Notes under the pieces: generated by a model
What the model was told of the DNA's origin: nothing
The model's input: only the letters and a program-made list of their open reading frames with translations
Database searches by the model: none
NCBI GenBank assembly: GCA_947594095.1
Contig: CANQEA010000018.1
Coordinates: 1 to 20,000, forward strand
Direction: 5' to 3'
Source of the DNA: an uncultured Clostridia bacterium
GTDB lineage: Bacteria; Bacillota_A; Clostridia; TANB77; CAG-508
DNA: 20,000 nucleotides
Made by a program: the position numbers and the translations under genes
Shown: piece after piece, positions 1 to 6,604 of the stretch
Layout of the letters: every line of letters begins with the position of its first letter
Position numbering within the stretch: the first letter of the stretch is position 1

Positions 1-925
1 AAGTTGTTGTTTTACCTTCTCCTGTAGGTGCTGCAATAATTGTTATACTATTTCTTTTATCTATGTATTTGTTAAATTCTTTTTCGTCTCCAATATAACC
101 TAATTCTCTAATACTTCTAATTTTTGCGTCTTTTTTAAGTAACCTTAAAACAAATTTTTCTCCATATACGTTTGGCTGTGAAGATACACGTATATTGTAA
201 TCATCATAAAGCAAAATTCTACCATCTTGTGATTCTTGTTTTTCTTGGTGCATATTTGATATTGCTTTTAATCTTCCTATTATTTGTTGTTGTTTATCCT
301 TTGAAATGTTTGCAGCTGTATATAATTCTCCATCTATTCTATATCTAACTCTTACATCGTTTTCTTGTGGTTCAATATGTATATCACTTGCTCTTTTATT
401 CATTCCTGTTTTTATAATACTATCTACTAAATTAGTTATTGTAGAATTTTCTTCTATTTCAACAAAATCCTCTGAAACAGTTCCTTCATTATCTTGTAAT
501 ACATCATCAATAAGTTTTTCAAATGTAATGTATGAATCCATAATTAGTCCTCTGTTTAATAATAGTAGTCTAATAGAATCCATTTGAGCTCTATTTGTTA
601 AATTTGAAAAACACACTTTAATTTTTCCATTTTCTATATCAAATGGAACTGCTTTGTTTTCCTCAGCTATATCTAGAGAAATATAGTCCGTTATATTAAT
701 TTTAATTAAATTTCTTGTTAATACAATTCCTTTTTGACCTAGAATATCGCCAATAGCTTCAATTAAAATATTAGGGTCACACAAATCTAATAGATATAGA
801 CAATCTCCTAATTTTACATCATGATGTGATTTTTGGTATTCTAATGCTGATTCAATATCTCCTTCTGTTACTATACCTCTTTTTACTAATTCTACACCAA
901 TTGGTTGTCTTCTTTTTGTATCCAT
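1..925 (-). CDS. pilB: Type IV pilus extension ATPase PilB (GspE/PilB family), 3' part beyond window
   Basis: Cytoplasmic hexameric ATPase that powers pilin polymerisation. The visible 308 residues start at an ATG preceded by AGAAGGG. The N-terminal 60 or so residues look like an MshEN/T2SSE-N domain (IGVELVKRGIVTEGDIESAL, then a second KLG repeat). The arginine of the usual RLG cyclic-di-GMP motif is replaced in both repeats (PIG, KLG), so nucleotide binding there is doubtful. The ATPase core follows, with ASDIHIEP, VRVRYRIDG, the Arg-rich region RVSSQPN and, at the window edge, a Walker A APTGEGKTTT. Glu replaces the more common Ser in this P-loop. Walker B, the Asp and His boxes and the tetracysteine region are outside the window. 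It is the last visible gene of the pilus cluster, about 90 bases after a minor prepilin. A TATAAT at 962-967 lies upstream, but no -35 box is well placed. PilT-type retraction ATPases lack the N-terminal domain, so PilB is preferred. Confidence 0.93.
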   Translation of the reverse strand, partial: MDTKRRQPIGVELVKRGIVTEGDIESALEYQKSHHDVKLGDCLYLLDLCDPNILIEAIGDILGQKGIVLTRNLIKINITDYISLDIAEENKAVPFDIENGKIKVCFSNLTNRAQMDSIRLLLLNRGLIMDSYITFEKLIDDVLQDNEGTVSEDFVEIEENSTITNLVDSIIKTGMNKRASDIHIEPQENDVRVRYRIDGELYTAANISKDKQQQIIGRLKAISNMHQEKQESQDGRILLYDDYNIRVSSQPNVYGEKFVLRLLKKDAKIRSIRELGYIGDEKEFNKYIDKRNSITIIAAPTGEGKTTT

Positions 926-1016
926 ACAAACCCTTCTTTCGTATTTTATTCTTCTTATTTTATTATACAATATTTTTTGACAAAAGTCTTTAGATTTATG
1001 CAATTTCCTAAAATTA

Positions 1017-1511
1017 CTATTTCATTGTATAAGTAATTTCTTTACTGAATTTGTTATTACCTTTTATTGTAACAGTAACATTTATATTCCCATTATCTAA
1101 TTCTTCAGAATTAAATATACAATCTGTTATATTTGACGCTATTTTTACGTTATCTAAGTAAATTGCGCCATAAAGTACATTGCCATTTTCATCTACTTTT
1201 TGCTTAATGAATGTGTATTGATTACCAGAGGTAAATAATATATAGTGTTGTCTATAGTTACTTTCATCTGTCTTATTTCCTTCTTTATCTAAATATCCAA
1301 TTTCATACACACTATTTCCTCTTTTATTTATATCTTCTGTGAAATAACTATTAAATCTACTATATTGTAAATTTATATCTTGTGTCTCATTGTTTACATC
1401 TATATTTTTATAGAAATATCCACTTACACTAGCAATTAAGGCTATAATTATAACCATTGCTATTAAATATATAATAACTGATATTAAAGTTATACCTTTT
1501 TCGCCTTTCAT
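1017..1511 (-). CDS. Minor prepilin (type IV pilin-like, PilW/PilJ-like position)
   Basis: A 164-residue protein with a type III (prepilin) signal: MKGEKG, then ITLISVIIYLIAMVIIIALI. The leader is six residues ending in Gly, followed by a hydrophobic helix of about 22 residues. Residue +5 of the mature protein is Ser, not the usual Glu. The C-terminal part is a soluble, beta-rich head (for example HYILFTSGNQYTFIKQK and GNINVTVTIKGNNKFSKEITY) with no cysteines. The start has a good ribosome site, AAAGGGG, seven bases upstream. It lies between another prepilin and pilB in the pilus cluster, so it probably acts as a minor pilin or pseudopilin in priming or tip assembly. The specific role is inferred from position; the head shows no motif that I recognise. 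Confidence 0.85.
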   Translation of the reverse strand: MKGEKGITLISVIIYLIAMVIIIALIASVSGYFYKNIDVNNETQDINLQYSRFNSYFTEDINKRGNSVYEIGYLDKEGNKTDESNYRQHYILFTSGNQYTFIKQKVDENGNVLYGAIYLDNVKIASNITDCIFNSEELDNGNINVTVTIKGNNKFSKEITYTMK

Positions 1512-1553
1512 GCATAGTCCCCTTTCTACTATAATTTTACTATAAATCTACAT

Positions 1554-1988
1554 TTATTCCCCAATATTTTCTAACACAGTTGATAAGGATACACTTTCTT
1601 CTTGACCACCAACTCTGTAAGAAACTGTAACTGTTACTTTTTCTAAAACATCTTCTTCTATATCAGTATTTATAGTACTTGCATCTTCTACTTTTACTGT
1701 TTTATAAAATGCCGTTTCTTTGCCATCTTTTGTTATATATCCTTCACTTGATATATATTCATTGTTTTCGTCTTTTCCTTCACTTGGTATCGTTATCCAA
1801 GATCCTGCTTTTATTTTTTCAATTTCATCTAAAGCATAATATGTCGCATCTGATTTCATATTTATTTTATTACTATTCGTATTTATATTAACAATAAGTG
1901 TAATAACAACTGATAATAAAAGTGTTATTATAATGATTGAAACTGTTATATCAATTGTTGATATTCCTTTTTCACTCTTTATATTCAT
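1554..1988 (-). CDS. Minor prepilin (PilV/PilE-like)
   Basis: A 144-residue prepilin-like protein. Mature processing would be after MNIKSEKG, giving ISTIDITVSIIIITLLLSVV; Asp at +5 takes the place of the conserved Glu. I chose the ATG at 1988 rather than the in-frame ATG five codons upstream (2003). AAAGGA lies seven bases before 1988, inside the longer reading, whereas nothing resembling a ribosome site precedes 2003. The shorter form also gives a normal 8-residue leader. The head has a likely beta-sheet pattern (VTVTVSYRVGGQEESVSLSTVLENIGE). It follows the prepilin peptidase gene after 27 bases and precedes a second minor prepilin. Most likely a minor pilin; no closer function can be read. 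Confidence 0.85.
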   Translation of the reverse strand: MNIKSEKGISTIDITVSIIIITLLLSVVITLIVNINTNSNKINMKSDATYYALDEIEKIKAGSWITIPSEGKDENNEYISSEGYITKDGKETAFYKTVKVEDASTINTDIEEDVLEKVTVTVSYRVGGQEESVSLSTVLENIGE

Positions 1989-2015
1989 GATTTTTCCTTT
2001 CATATATATTAAAAT

Positions 2016-2843
2016 TTAAAAATATATTATTTTATTATATAGTAGTACATAAAGTAAATAAAAAATATTAAATACTGCTATGTAAAATCCAACTGGAATT
2101 GTTTTGTAAATTTGCTTCTCTTCTTTTTTGCTTTTATTTTTCAAATTTTTAATTTTATGTAATATTAATGTAAGTGAAATTGCAATTAAAGTATATATAA
2201 TTGTATTAAATGTAACAAATTCACCTGTAAATATTGCCATTATAATTACAGTTAAAATTATGTTGTTTAAATAACTATTCTTTGCATATTTCTTTAATGT
2301 TATTCTGTCTAATATTAACAAAATTATATCAAAAATAATATATATAACATATCTATAAATACTAGATTCACCTATTATGCATAGATATGCAATATATAAA
2401 AATGAGATGATTATTCCATAATATACAACACCTTTTTCAATTTTTCTGTTTTCTTTATCTATTCCTGCTAAAATAAATATAAAACACAAATAAAGCACCA
2501 TAAAAATGCTATCTATTACAACTATATAATTTAAATTTGCAACATTTAAATTCATTAAATATGCTATAGATACAAAAACTAAACCAGATAATATTTCAAT
2601 TATGAAATATCTTGGTCTTATTTTTTCTTTACAATATCTACATTTTGCACCTAAAAATAAATAACTAAATACAGGGATTAAATCTAAAAAACCTAACTTA
2701 TGGTTACAGTTTGGACAATATGAATGTGTATGAATAATATCTTGTCTTTTGGGGATACGATAAATTGCAAGTGTAAAAAAACTTCCAAACACTGTTCCTA
2801 ATATAAATATCATTATATAAAATATAATGTCTTGAACTAGCAT
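2016..2843 (-). CDS. pilD: Prepilin peptidase / N-methyltransferase family (PilD), peptidase motif degenerate
   Basis: Polytopic membrane protein of 275 residues. In this family one domain cleaves prepilin leaders and another N-methylates the new N-terminus. The N-terminal domain is intact: GSFFTLAIYRIP near residue 20, and two zinc-type cysteine pairs, CPNC (43/46) and CRYC (68/71), as in the DiS_P_DiS domain. The aspartyl peptidase domain is abnormal. The first aspartate is present (Asp129 in AGIDKENRKIEKG), but the GxGDxK motif with the second catalytic Asp, expected just before the helix IILTVIIMAIFTG, reads AKNSYLNNI with no Asp or Gly. A strong ribosome site (GGGAGGGAG) precedes the ATG. 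It has its own promoter at 2891-2918 in addition to read-through from the pilin gene. Family membership is clear; peptidase activity is doubtful and might be supplied by another protein. Confidence 0.88.
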   Translation of the reverse strand: MLVQDIIFYIMIFILGTVFGSFFTLAIYRIPKRQDIIHTHSYCPNCNHKLGFLDLIPVFSYLFLGAKCRYCKEKIRPRYFIIEILSGLVFVSIAYLMNLNVANLNYIVVIDSIFMVLYLCFIFILAGIDKENRKIEKGVVYYGIIISFLYIAYLCIIGESSIYRYVIYIIFDIILLILDRITLKKYAKNSYLNNIILTVIIMAIFTGEFVTFNTIIYTLIAISLTLILHKIKNLKNKSKKEEKQIYKTIPVGFYIAVFNIFYLLYVLLYNKIIYF

Positions 2844-2890
2844 TTAACTCCCTCCCTTGCATTTATTTTTGTATATGTTTAAATTTTTAT

Positions 2891-2918
2891 ATTTTACTAT
2901 TTCATAGCCTGAAGTCAA
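2891..2918 (-). promoter_or_regulatory. Sigma-A-type promoter for pilD and downstream genes
   Basis: On the minus strand TTGACT (2918-2913) and TAAAAT (2896-2891) are 16 bases apart, lying between the stem-loop after the pilin gene and the pilD start. The same pair of hexamers and the same spacing occur at the head of the pilus cluster (6488-6515). It would let pilD, the minor prepilins and pilB be expressed separately from the abundant pilin. Not experimentally shown. Confidence 0.55.
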
Positions 2919-2941
2919 TATATTTTACCCCTTTATAATTC

Positions 2942-2972
2942 AAGCCATACACACATTGTGTGCGTATGGCTT
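2942..2972 (-). other. Stem-loop in the mRNA downstream of the major pilin gene
   Basis: A 14-bp stem with a three-base CAA loop: AAGCCATAC plus G-U plus CACA pairing back to TGTG and GTATGGCTT. The internal pair is a G-U wobble on the minus-strand RNA but an A-C mismatch on the plus strand, so the structure fits the pilin transcript best. No good U-run follows on the minus strand, so it looks more like an mRNA-stabilising or processing element, or a leaky terminator, than a normal intrinsic terminator. It begins 18 bases after the pilin stop codon. Confidence 0.6.
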
Positions 2973-2990
2973 TTATTTATAAAATTAACA

Positions 2991-3452
2991 TTATTCAGCA
3001 GCTACCACAGAATCGTCCCATGTAATTCCGCCTTGTTCCCCAATAGTTCCAGTAACTGTGTATTTTTTCCCATCTGTATGGATTGAATTTGGCTTCAAAG
3101 TAATCGTGCCACTATCAATATCTTCAAAATATTTTCCGTCGTCACTTCCAGAGCCAGATGGATCATTAATCTTATGAGTTGCTAACCAACCCTCAAAATC
3201 ATCAGCTTTTTGACCAGGTGTTGTTGTATTAGTATAAACTTCTTCGGCATAAGTTGCATAAGCTGCTGCTACTTCTGTAGATGCATGATCTTTTGCTTCA
3301 CCAACTAACGTTTCAGCTGCTGCTCTTTGAGATTGTGTTAAAAGTCCATTTTCTCCTGTAAGCATAGCAATTGAAACTCCTGCTAAAATTAATAAAACAA
3401 TGATTGTAATAACTAATGCGATTAAAGTAATACCTTTTTGTTCTTTCATCAT
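2991..3452 (-). CDS. pilA: Major type IV pilin (PilA-like)
   Basis: Prepilin of 153 residues with the leader MMKEQKG, then ITLIALVITIIVLLILAGVSIAM and LTGENGLLTQ. This N-terminal pattern is typical of clostridial pilin-like proteins. The +5 Glu of classical type IVa pilins is replaced by Ala. The start at 3452 has GGGAGG eight bases upstream. A longer reading from 3515 is rejected because it has no ribosome site, would destroy the leader, and begins inside a hairpin. The remaining 115 or so residues form a small Ala/Thr/Gly-rich head without cysteines (KINDPSGSGSDDGKYFEDID, then a beta-rich tail). Stem-loops on both sides (3498-3522, 2942-2972), the strong ribosome site and the central cluster position suggest that it is the abundant subunit. 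That is inference; only expression data would separate it from the minor pilins. Confidence 0.88.
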   Translation of the reverse strand: MMKEQKGITLIALVITIIVLLILAGVSIAMLTGENGLLTQSQRAAAETLVGEAKDHASTEVAAAYATYAEEVYTNTTTPGQKADDFEGWLATHKINDPSGSGSDDGKYFEDIDSGTITLKPNSIHTDGKKYTVTGTIGEQGGITWDDSVVAAE

Positions 3453-3497
3453 GTGTATTTCCTCCCTTTCTTTTGAATAATTTTTATATATTTTGTT

Positions 3498-3522
3498 TAT
3501 ATTTATGTTTCTCATAAATATA
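3498..3522 (-). other. AU-rich hairpin in the pilin 5' untranslated region
   Basis: A perfect 10-bp inverted repeat, TATATTTATG and CATAAATATA, with a five-base loop, about 46 bases upstream of the pilin start codon. As RNA it would form a 5' hairpin before the GGGAGG ribosome site. It may protect the pilin mRNA or mark a processing end. Its strength is low because every pair but one is A-U. Confidence 0.4.
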
Positions 3523-3541
3523 TAACGTTAATAACTAAATT

Positions 3542-3997
3542 TTATTTTGTCCCTTTATTATTTGAATATGGGGACTCATTTTCATAAACAGTAACTGTTC
3601 CATCTGGATTTGTTTCTGTTCTTGTTCCATTATTTGTATCTATACTTGAGCCTGCTCCTGAATTTGAATTTTCACTTCCACTATTTTGTACATTTCCACT
3701 TGTAGATGATTTATAAGATGAAAATGGATTTGGCTTTCCTGGGACATAGTCATTTATTCTTTTGTAATTATTTAAATCATTGGCATCAATTTGATACGTT
3801 AAGACAACTGATGCTTCATCAACGCCTTCTGATTTGTTTATTTCTTCTTTTACATTTTCTGGTGTAACATATGCTACTTTTTCTGGCAAAACTTTGTTAT
3901 TTGGTATAAACTCATAAAGTATAACGCCTAGTATTAATATTATTGCCAAACATAATAGTAATGCTATACCAATTTCTTTTAAAACTTTTCCAACCAT
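3542..3997 (-). CDS. Single-pass membrane protein of the pilus cluster, possible PilP-like alignment protein
   Basis: A 151-residue protein with a short cytoplasmic N-terminus (MVGKVLKE) and one transmembrane helix (about residues 9-27, IGIALLLCLAIILILGVILY). An extracytoplasmic domain of about 75 residues follows (VLTYQIDANDLNNYKRINDY, then VPGKPNPFS), and then a low-complexity Ser/Asn/Gly/Thr tail that probably is disordered. The start has AAGGAG seven bases upstream, and the gene begins 14 bases after pilO. In other bacteria PilP follows PilO and completes the PilM-N-O-P complex. The topology and the GKPNPF segment would suit such a role, but PilP is a lipoprotein and no lipobox is seen here. 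I do not recognise the family securely; treat the role as inference from position. Confidence 0.75.
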   Translation of the reverse strand: MVGKVLKEIGIALLLCLAIILILGVILYEFIPNNKVLPEKVAYVTPENVKEEINKSEGVDEASVVLTYQIDANDLNNYKRINDYVPGKPNPFSSYKSSTSGNVQNSGSENSNSGAGSSIDTNNGTRTETNPDGTVTVYENESPYSNNKGTK

Positions 3998-4011
3998 GTT
4001 TTTACTCCTTT

Positions 4012-4767
4012 TTATCTATTTGTATTTGTGCTATTTGTTTGGCTGTCTTTTACACTGTCTATTATATTTTCTTTTCCTGTACTGTTTGTTGTATTGGTTG
4101 TATTATTTTTTGTAGTATTAGTTGTATTTGAGTTTGTATTATCTTTTGTATCTTCGCCTTTTTCATCTTCTGATTTAACAGCTACACTTTCTATATCTTT
4201 AATCATTATATTTTTACAAATAAATTTTGCAGTAAGAGTGTCTCCTGAACCAGTAAGTGAAAATTGTTCTATTTTAAATCCTAAAGATGAATCATTTTCT
4301 ATTGCTGATATGAATTCTTGAATACCTATATAACTTCCCGTAACTGTAAAGTCTAAACTATATATTCCTTGTGAAGCCTCAACTGCTTGTACATCCATGT
4401 CCACATCTACGCCTTCACTTGTCGCATGATTTCCTATTCTTGTCCATAAATATTCAATTTCATATTTTTCTACTTGGCCTGTTGTTCCATTCCCAGATTC
4501 TAAACTAACTGCTGCTAAATCTTGATATTTTGTCTTTTCATCTTCTAGTTTTTTAGTATTGCTTGTTAATGTATTTAATTTCTTTTTATATTCTGTATCT
4601 GCTAGTTTATTTGCTTGTGCAATTTTTGCGTCTAAATCATTGTTTTTTTGTACAATTCCCATAACTCCAGGTATTTCAACAGGTCCAATGCTTATTCCAT
4701 TTACCATGGTATAAACTGTTAAAATTATTAATAAAGCCGTTAAAGTTATAATTAATATTTTTTTCAT
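4012..4767 (-). CDS. pilO: Type IV pilus assembly protein PilO-like
   Basis: A 251-residue protein with one N-terminal membrane helix (about residues 4-22, ILIITLTALLIILTVYTMV). A coiled-coil-like stretch follows (about 40-85, rich in Lys, Leu and Asp), then a ferredoxin-like globular region (IYSLDFTVTGSYIGIQEFISAIENDSSLGFKIEQFSLTGSGD, split here only for description). The phrase IGIQEFISAIE, with strands on either side, is characteristic of PilO/GspM-type alignment proteins. The tail is a long Asn/Thr repeat region (TNSNTTNTTKNNTTNTTN), probably an extracytoplasmic spacer. Its ATG overlaps the pilM-pilN TGA stop as ATGA, showing translational coupling. PilO pairs with PilN in the ring that connects the cytoplasmic motor to the pilus. 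The assignment rests on topology, fold pattern and gene order. Confidence 0.8.
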   Translation of the reverse strand: MKKILIITLTALLIILTVYTMVNGISIGPVEIPGVMGIVQKNNDLDAKIAQANKLADTEYKKKLNTLTSNTKKLEDEKTKYQDLAAVSLESGNGTTGQVEKYEIEYLWTRIGNHATSEGVDVDMDVQAVEASQGIYSLDFTVTGSYIGIQEFISAIENDSSLGFKIEQFSLTGSGDTLTAKFICKNIMIKDIESVAVKSEDEKGEDTKDNTNSNTTNTTKNNTTNTTNSTGKENIIDSVKDSQTNSTNTNR

Positions 4768-6371
4768 GGTAAATCACCCTCTATCTTTACAGTAACTACT
4801 CCACCGTCTTTTTGACCTGCTGTTGAAATTACATTTGTTAGCATTACTTCTGATTTTATTCTTGCCTTTAGATATCCTAGTTGTTCATATTTGTCTGACT
4901 GTGCTGTTATTTCAATGTGTCTATCAGTTGTATTTTGAATAGAAGTTATCTGTACATTTTCTGGTACTATATACATTATAAAGTTTAATAAATTTGGAAT
5001 TACATTTCTATTTCTTGTTTCATCTGTAATTCTATCATTTGCATCTTCTATACTTTGAATTAAACTTGTATATTCATTTGTTTTTGATATTATTTTTGTA
5101 TTATCACTTTCAACTTTTGAAATTTCTTGTGTAATACTACTAATTAATTCATCAGTTTCTGTACTTTTAGCATTCATGCCTTTATTAAGAGCAAAAGAAA
5201 ATACACTAAATATAATAAATAGTAGTAATATTCCAACAGCACTTCTAATTAAGTTTTTTTCTATTTTGTCTAACGGTTCACCAAAGTCGTTTTTAATATT
5301 AATTGATGGTCCATTTCCTTTCTTTGAACCTATTTCCATCTTTAATAAACCAGCTAAACCTTTTGAGGCAGTTTGTTTACTAAAGTTTAATCCTTGTATT
5401 CCATATCCTAGTCCAGTTAATGCAAGAGAAATTGCAGAGTTTACTTCAATATAATCTTTAACATTTGTTCCTTTGTTTGCTCTGATGAAATATGGCTTAA
5501 GTAGCTTACATTTTGCTCCTGTAATATATTCTTCAAAATATAAATCTACATTATTTATTAAAGCTCCTGTTCCTGTTATTAATATTGTGTTTATTCTTTG
5601 AGCACCAGAGTTAACAATTTTATTTACCTCAGATACTATATTATTTAAGGTAATCATTATATTCTCTAAATGATTTACTTCTACATCTACTAATTCTTCT
5701 GTGTCTGAAGAAAAAATTGTTGTGTTTTTACATATTTCATAAGATTTAGAATACGAATTTTCTTTTTCATTAATTTTATTTAAAATTTCTTCAGATCCAA
5801 ATTCTAATGTTTTTACATCAAATACATTTTGGTTAATAATAGTTGTAAGTGTTGTTTTCTTTTCTATATTTACAATCAAATAATTTTCTTTTGGCTTTGG
5901 TTGTATTAAACTAGTTATTGATATTGGAAGTGGAGTTATTGTACCTAATTTATATTTTGAAAATTCTTGTGTATCTCTATTTATTTCCATTAATCCAGTA
6001 GATACATGTATAACTCTTAATTTATCATTATCTTCTTCGTCTTTTGTTAGTGCATATTTTGCTGCATAGGCTTTAGGATTTATCCCTTTATCTGCACAGT
6101 ATGATTCGAATTCTGTTTGTATCGCTTTTGCAATATCGCTTTTACTTAATAAAGAAAAAACGCTAAATGTTTTATATTCTTCGCCAAATAAGTTTATGCT
6201 AATTGGCACATTATGACTATTTGTTTCTTCAATTATTTGTTCAATTGTTTTAGATAAACTATCATAAAAAGTTATGCCATATGATTCAACTTTTAAGTTG
6301 TCATGGTCTTTTGTGACTTTTGCATATTTAATTAGATAGTCTTCAATATATAAACCCAAACAGCTTGACAT
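4764..6371 (-). CDS. pilM-pilN: PilM-PilN fusion protein, type IV pilus alignment complex
   Basis: A 535-residue protein in which two usually separate proteins are joined. Residues 1 to about 325 are a PilM-like actin-fold ATPase: N-terminal phosphate loop region CLGLYIEDYLIKYAKV, then ISINLFGEEYKTFSVF, and the second nucleotide-binding loop ILITGTGALINNVDLYF at 263-279, ending NSAISLALTGLGYG. Residues 328-370 hold a linker with LNF, resembling the short PilN N-terminal tail that docks on PilM. A transmembrane helix at about 376-395 follows, then a coiled coil, then a PilN ferredoxin-like domain (YIVPENVQITSIQNTTDRHI, and the strands to the end). AAGGAG lies seven bases before the ATG. As first gene of the cluster it is driven by the promoter at 6488-6515. 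PilM and PilN normally bind each other, so the fusion is functionally sensible. Confidence 0.88.
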   Translation of the reverse strand: MSSCLGLYIEDYLIKYAKVTKDHDNLKVESYGITFYDSLSKTIEQIIEETNSHNVPISINLFGEEYKTFSVFSLLSKSDIAKAIQTEFESYCADKGINPKAYAAKYALTKDEEDNDKLRVIHVSTGLMEINRDTQEFSKYKLGTITPLPISITSLIQPKPKENYLIVNIEKKTTLTTIINQNVFDVKTLEFGSEEILNKINEKENSYSKSYEICKNTTIFSSDTEELVDVEVNHLENIMITLNNIVSEVNKIVNSGAQRINTILITGTGALINNVDLYFEEYITGAKCKLLKPYFIRANKGTNVKDYIEVNSAISLALTGLGYGIQGLNFSKQTASKGLAGLLKMEIGSKKGNGPSINIKNDFGEPLDKIEKNLIRSAVGILLLFIIFSVFSFALNKGMNAKSTETDELISSITQEISKVESDNTKIISKTNEYTSLIQSIEDANDRITDETRNRNVIPNLLNFIMYIVPENVQITSIQNTTDRHIEITAQSDKYEQLGYLKARIKSEVMLTNVISTAGQKDGGVVTVKIEGDLP

Positions 6372-6487
6372 TTTTGCACTCCTTTTAATTTTTATATTTT
6401 TATCTTTTGCTTTTTAATTAAAAACAATACTTGTATTATTTTATGTTTTTACATTTATTTGTTTTTTTTGCTAACATCTTCTAGATA

Positions 6488-6515
6488 ATTTTATCGTTTT
6501 CTGGCAAAAAGTCAA
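6488..6515 (-). promoter_or_regulatory. Sigma-A-type promoter of the pilus cluster
   Basis: Minus-strand TTGACT (6515-6510) and TAAAAT (6493-6488), 16 bases apart. The predicted start near 6481 leaves an untranslated leader of about 110 bases before pilM-pilN. The leader shows no obvious riboswitch or hairpin. The hexamers and spacing match those before pilD exactly. Confidence 0.6.
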
Positions 6516-6531
6516 TAGCTTTAACAGAAAC

Positions 6532-6558
6532 GTAATGCAAATGTAATATAATTGTAAT
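6532..6558 (-). repeat. Three GTAAT boxes at 11-bp spacing upstream of the pilus promoter
   Basis: GTAAT occurs at 6532-6536, 6543-6547 and 6554-6558 (ATTAC on the transcribed strand), each 11 bp after the last, so all lie on one face of the helix. They begin 17 bp upstream of the -35 box, about positions -52, -63 and -74 from the predicted start. This is the usual place for an activator. The binding protein is unknown. Confidence 0.45.
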
Positions 6559-6604
6559 ATTGTTTTTTTTAGCATATCACAGTTCAAAAATTTCTATAAT
6601 TACA

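Noticed and set aside
306..587. Plus-strand open frame of 93 codons
   Set aside because: It lies antisense to pilB, has no ribosome site, and its hydrophobic product is an artefact of AT-rich coding sequence read backwards. The same holds for the plus-strand frames at 1679-1891, 4028-4321, 5176-5454, 7089-7550, 8356-8715, 10619-11255, 11660-11917 and 15312-15527.
979..984. TTGTCA as -35 box for pilB
   Set aside because: It is only 11 bp from the TATAAT at 962-967, too short for a sigma-A promoter.
3453..3515. Upstream start of the pilin gene
   Set aside because: No ribosome site; it would add 21 residues before the leader and begin inside a 10-bp hairpin. The ATG at 3452 has GGGAGG at proper distance.
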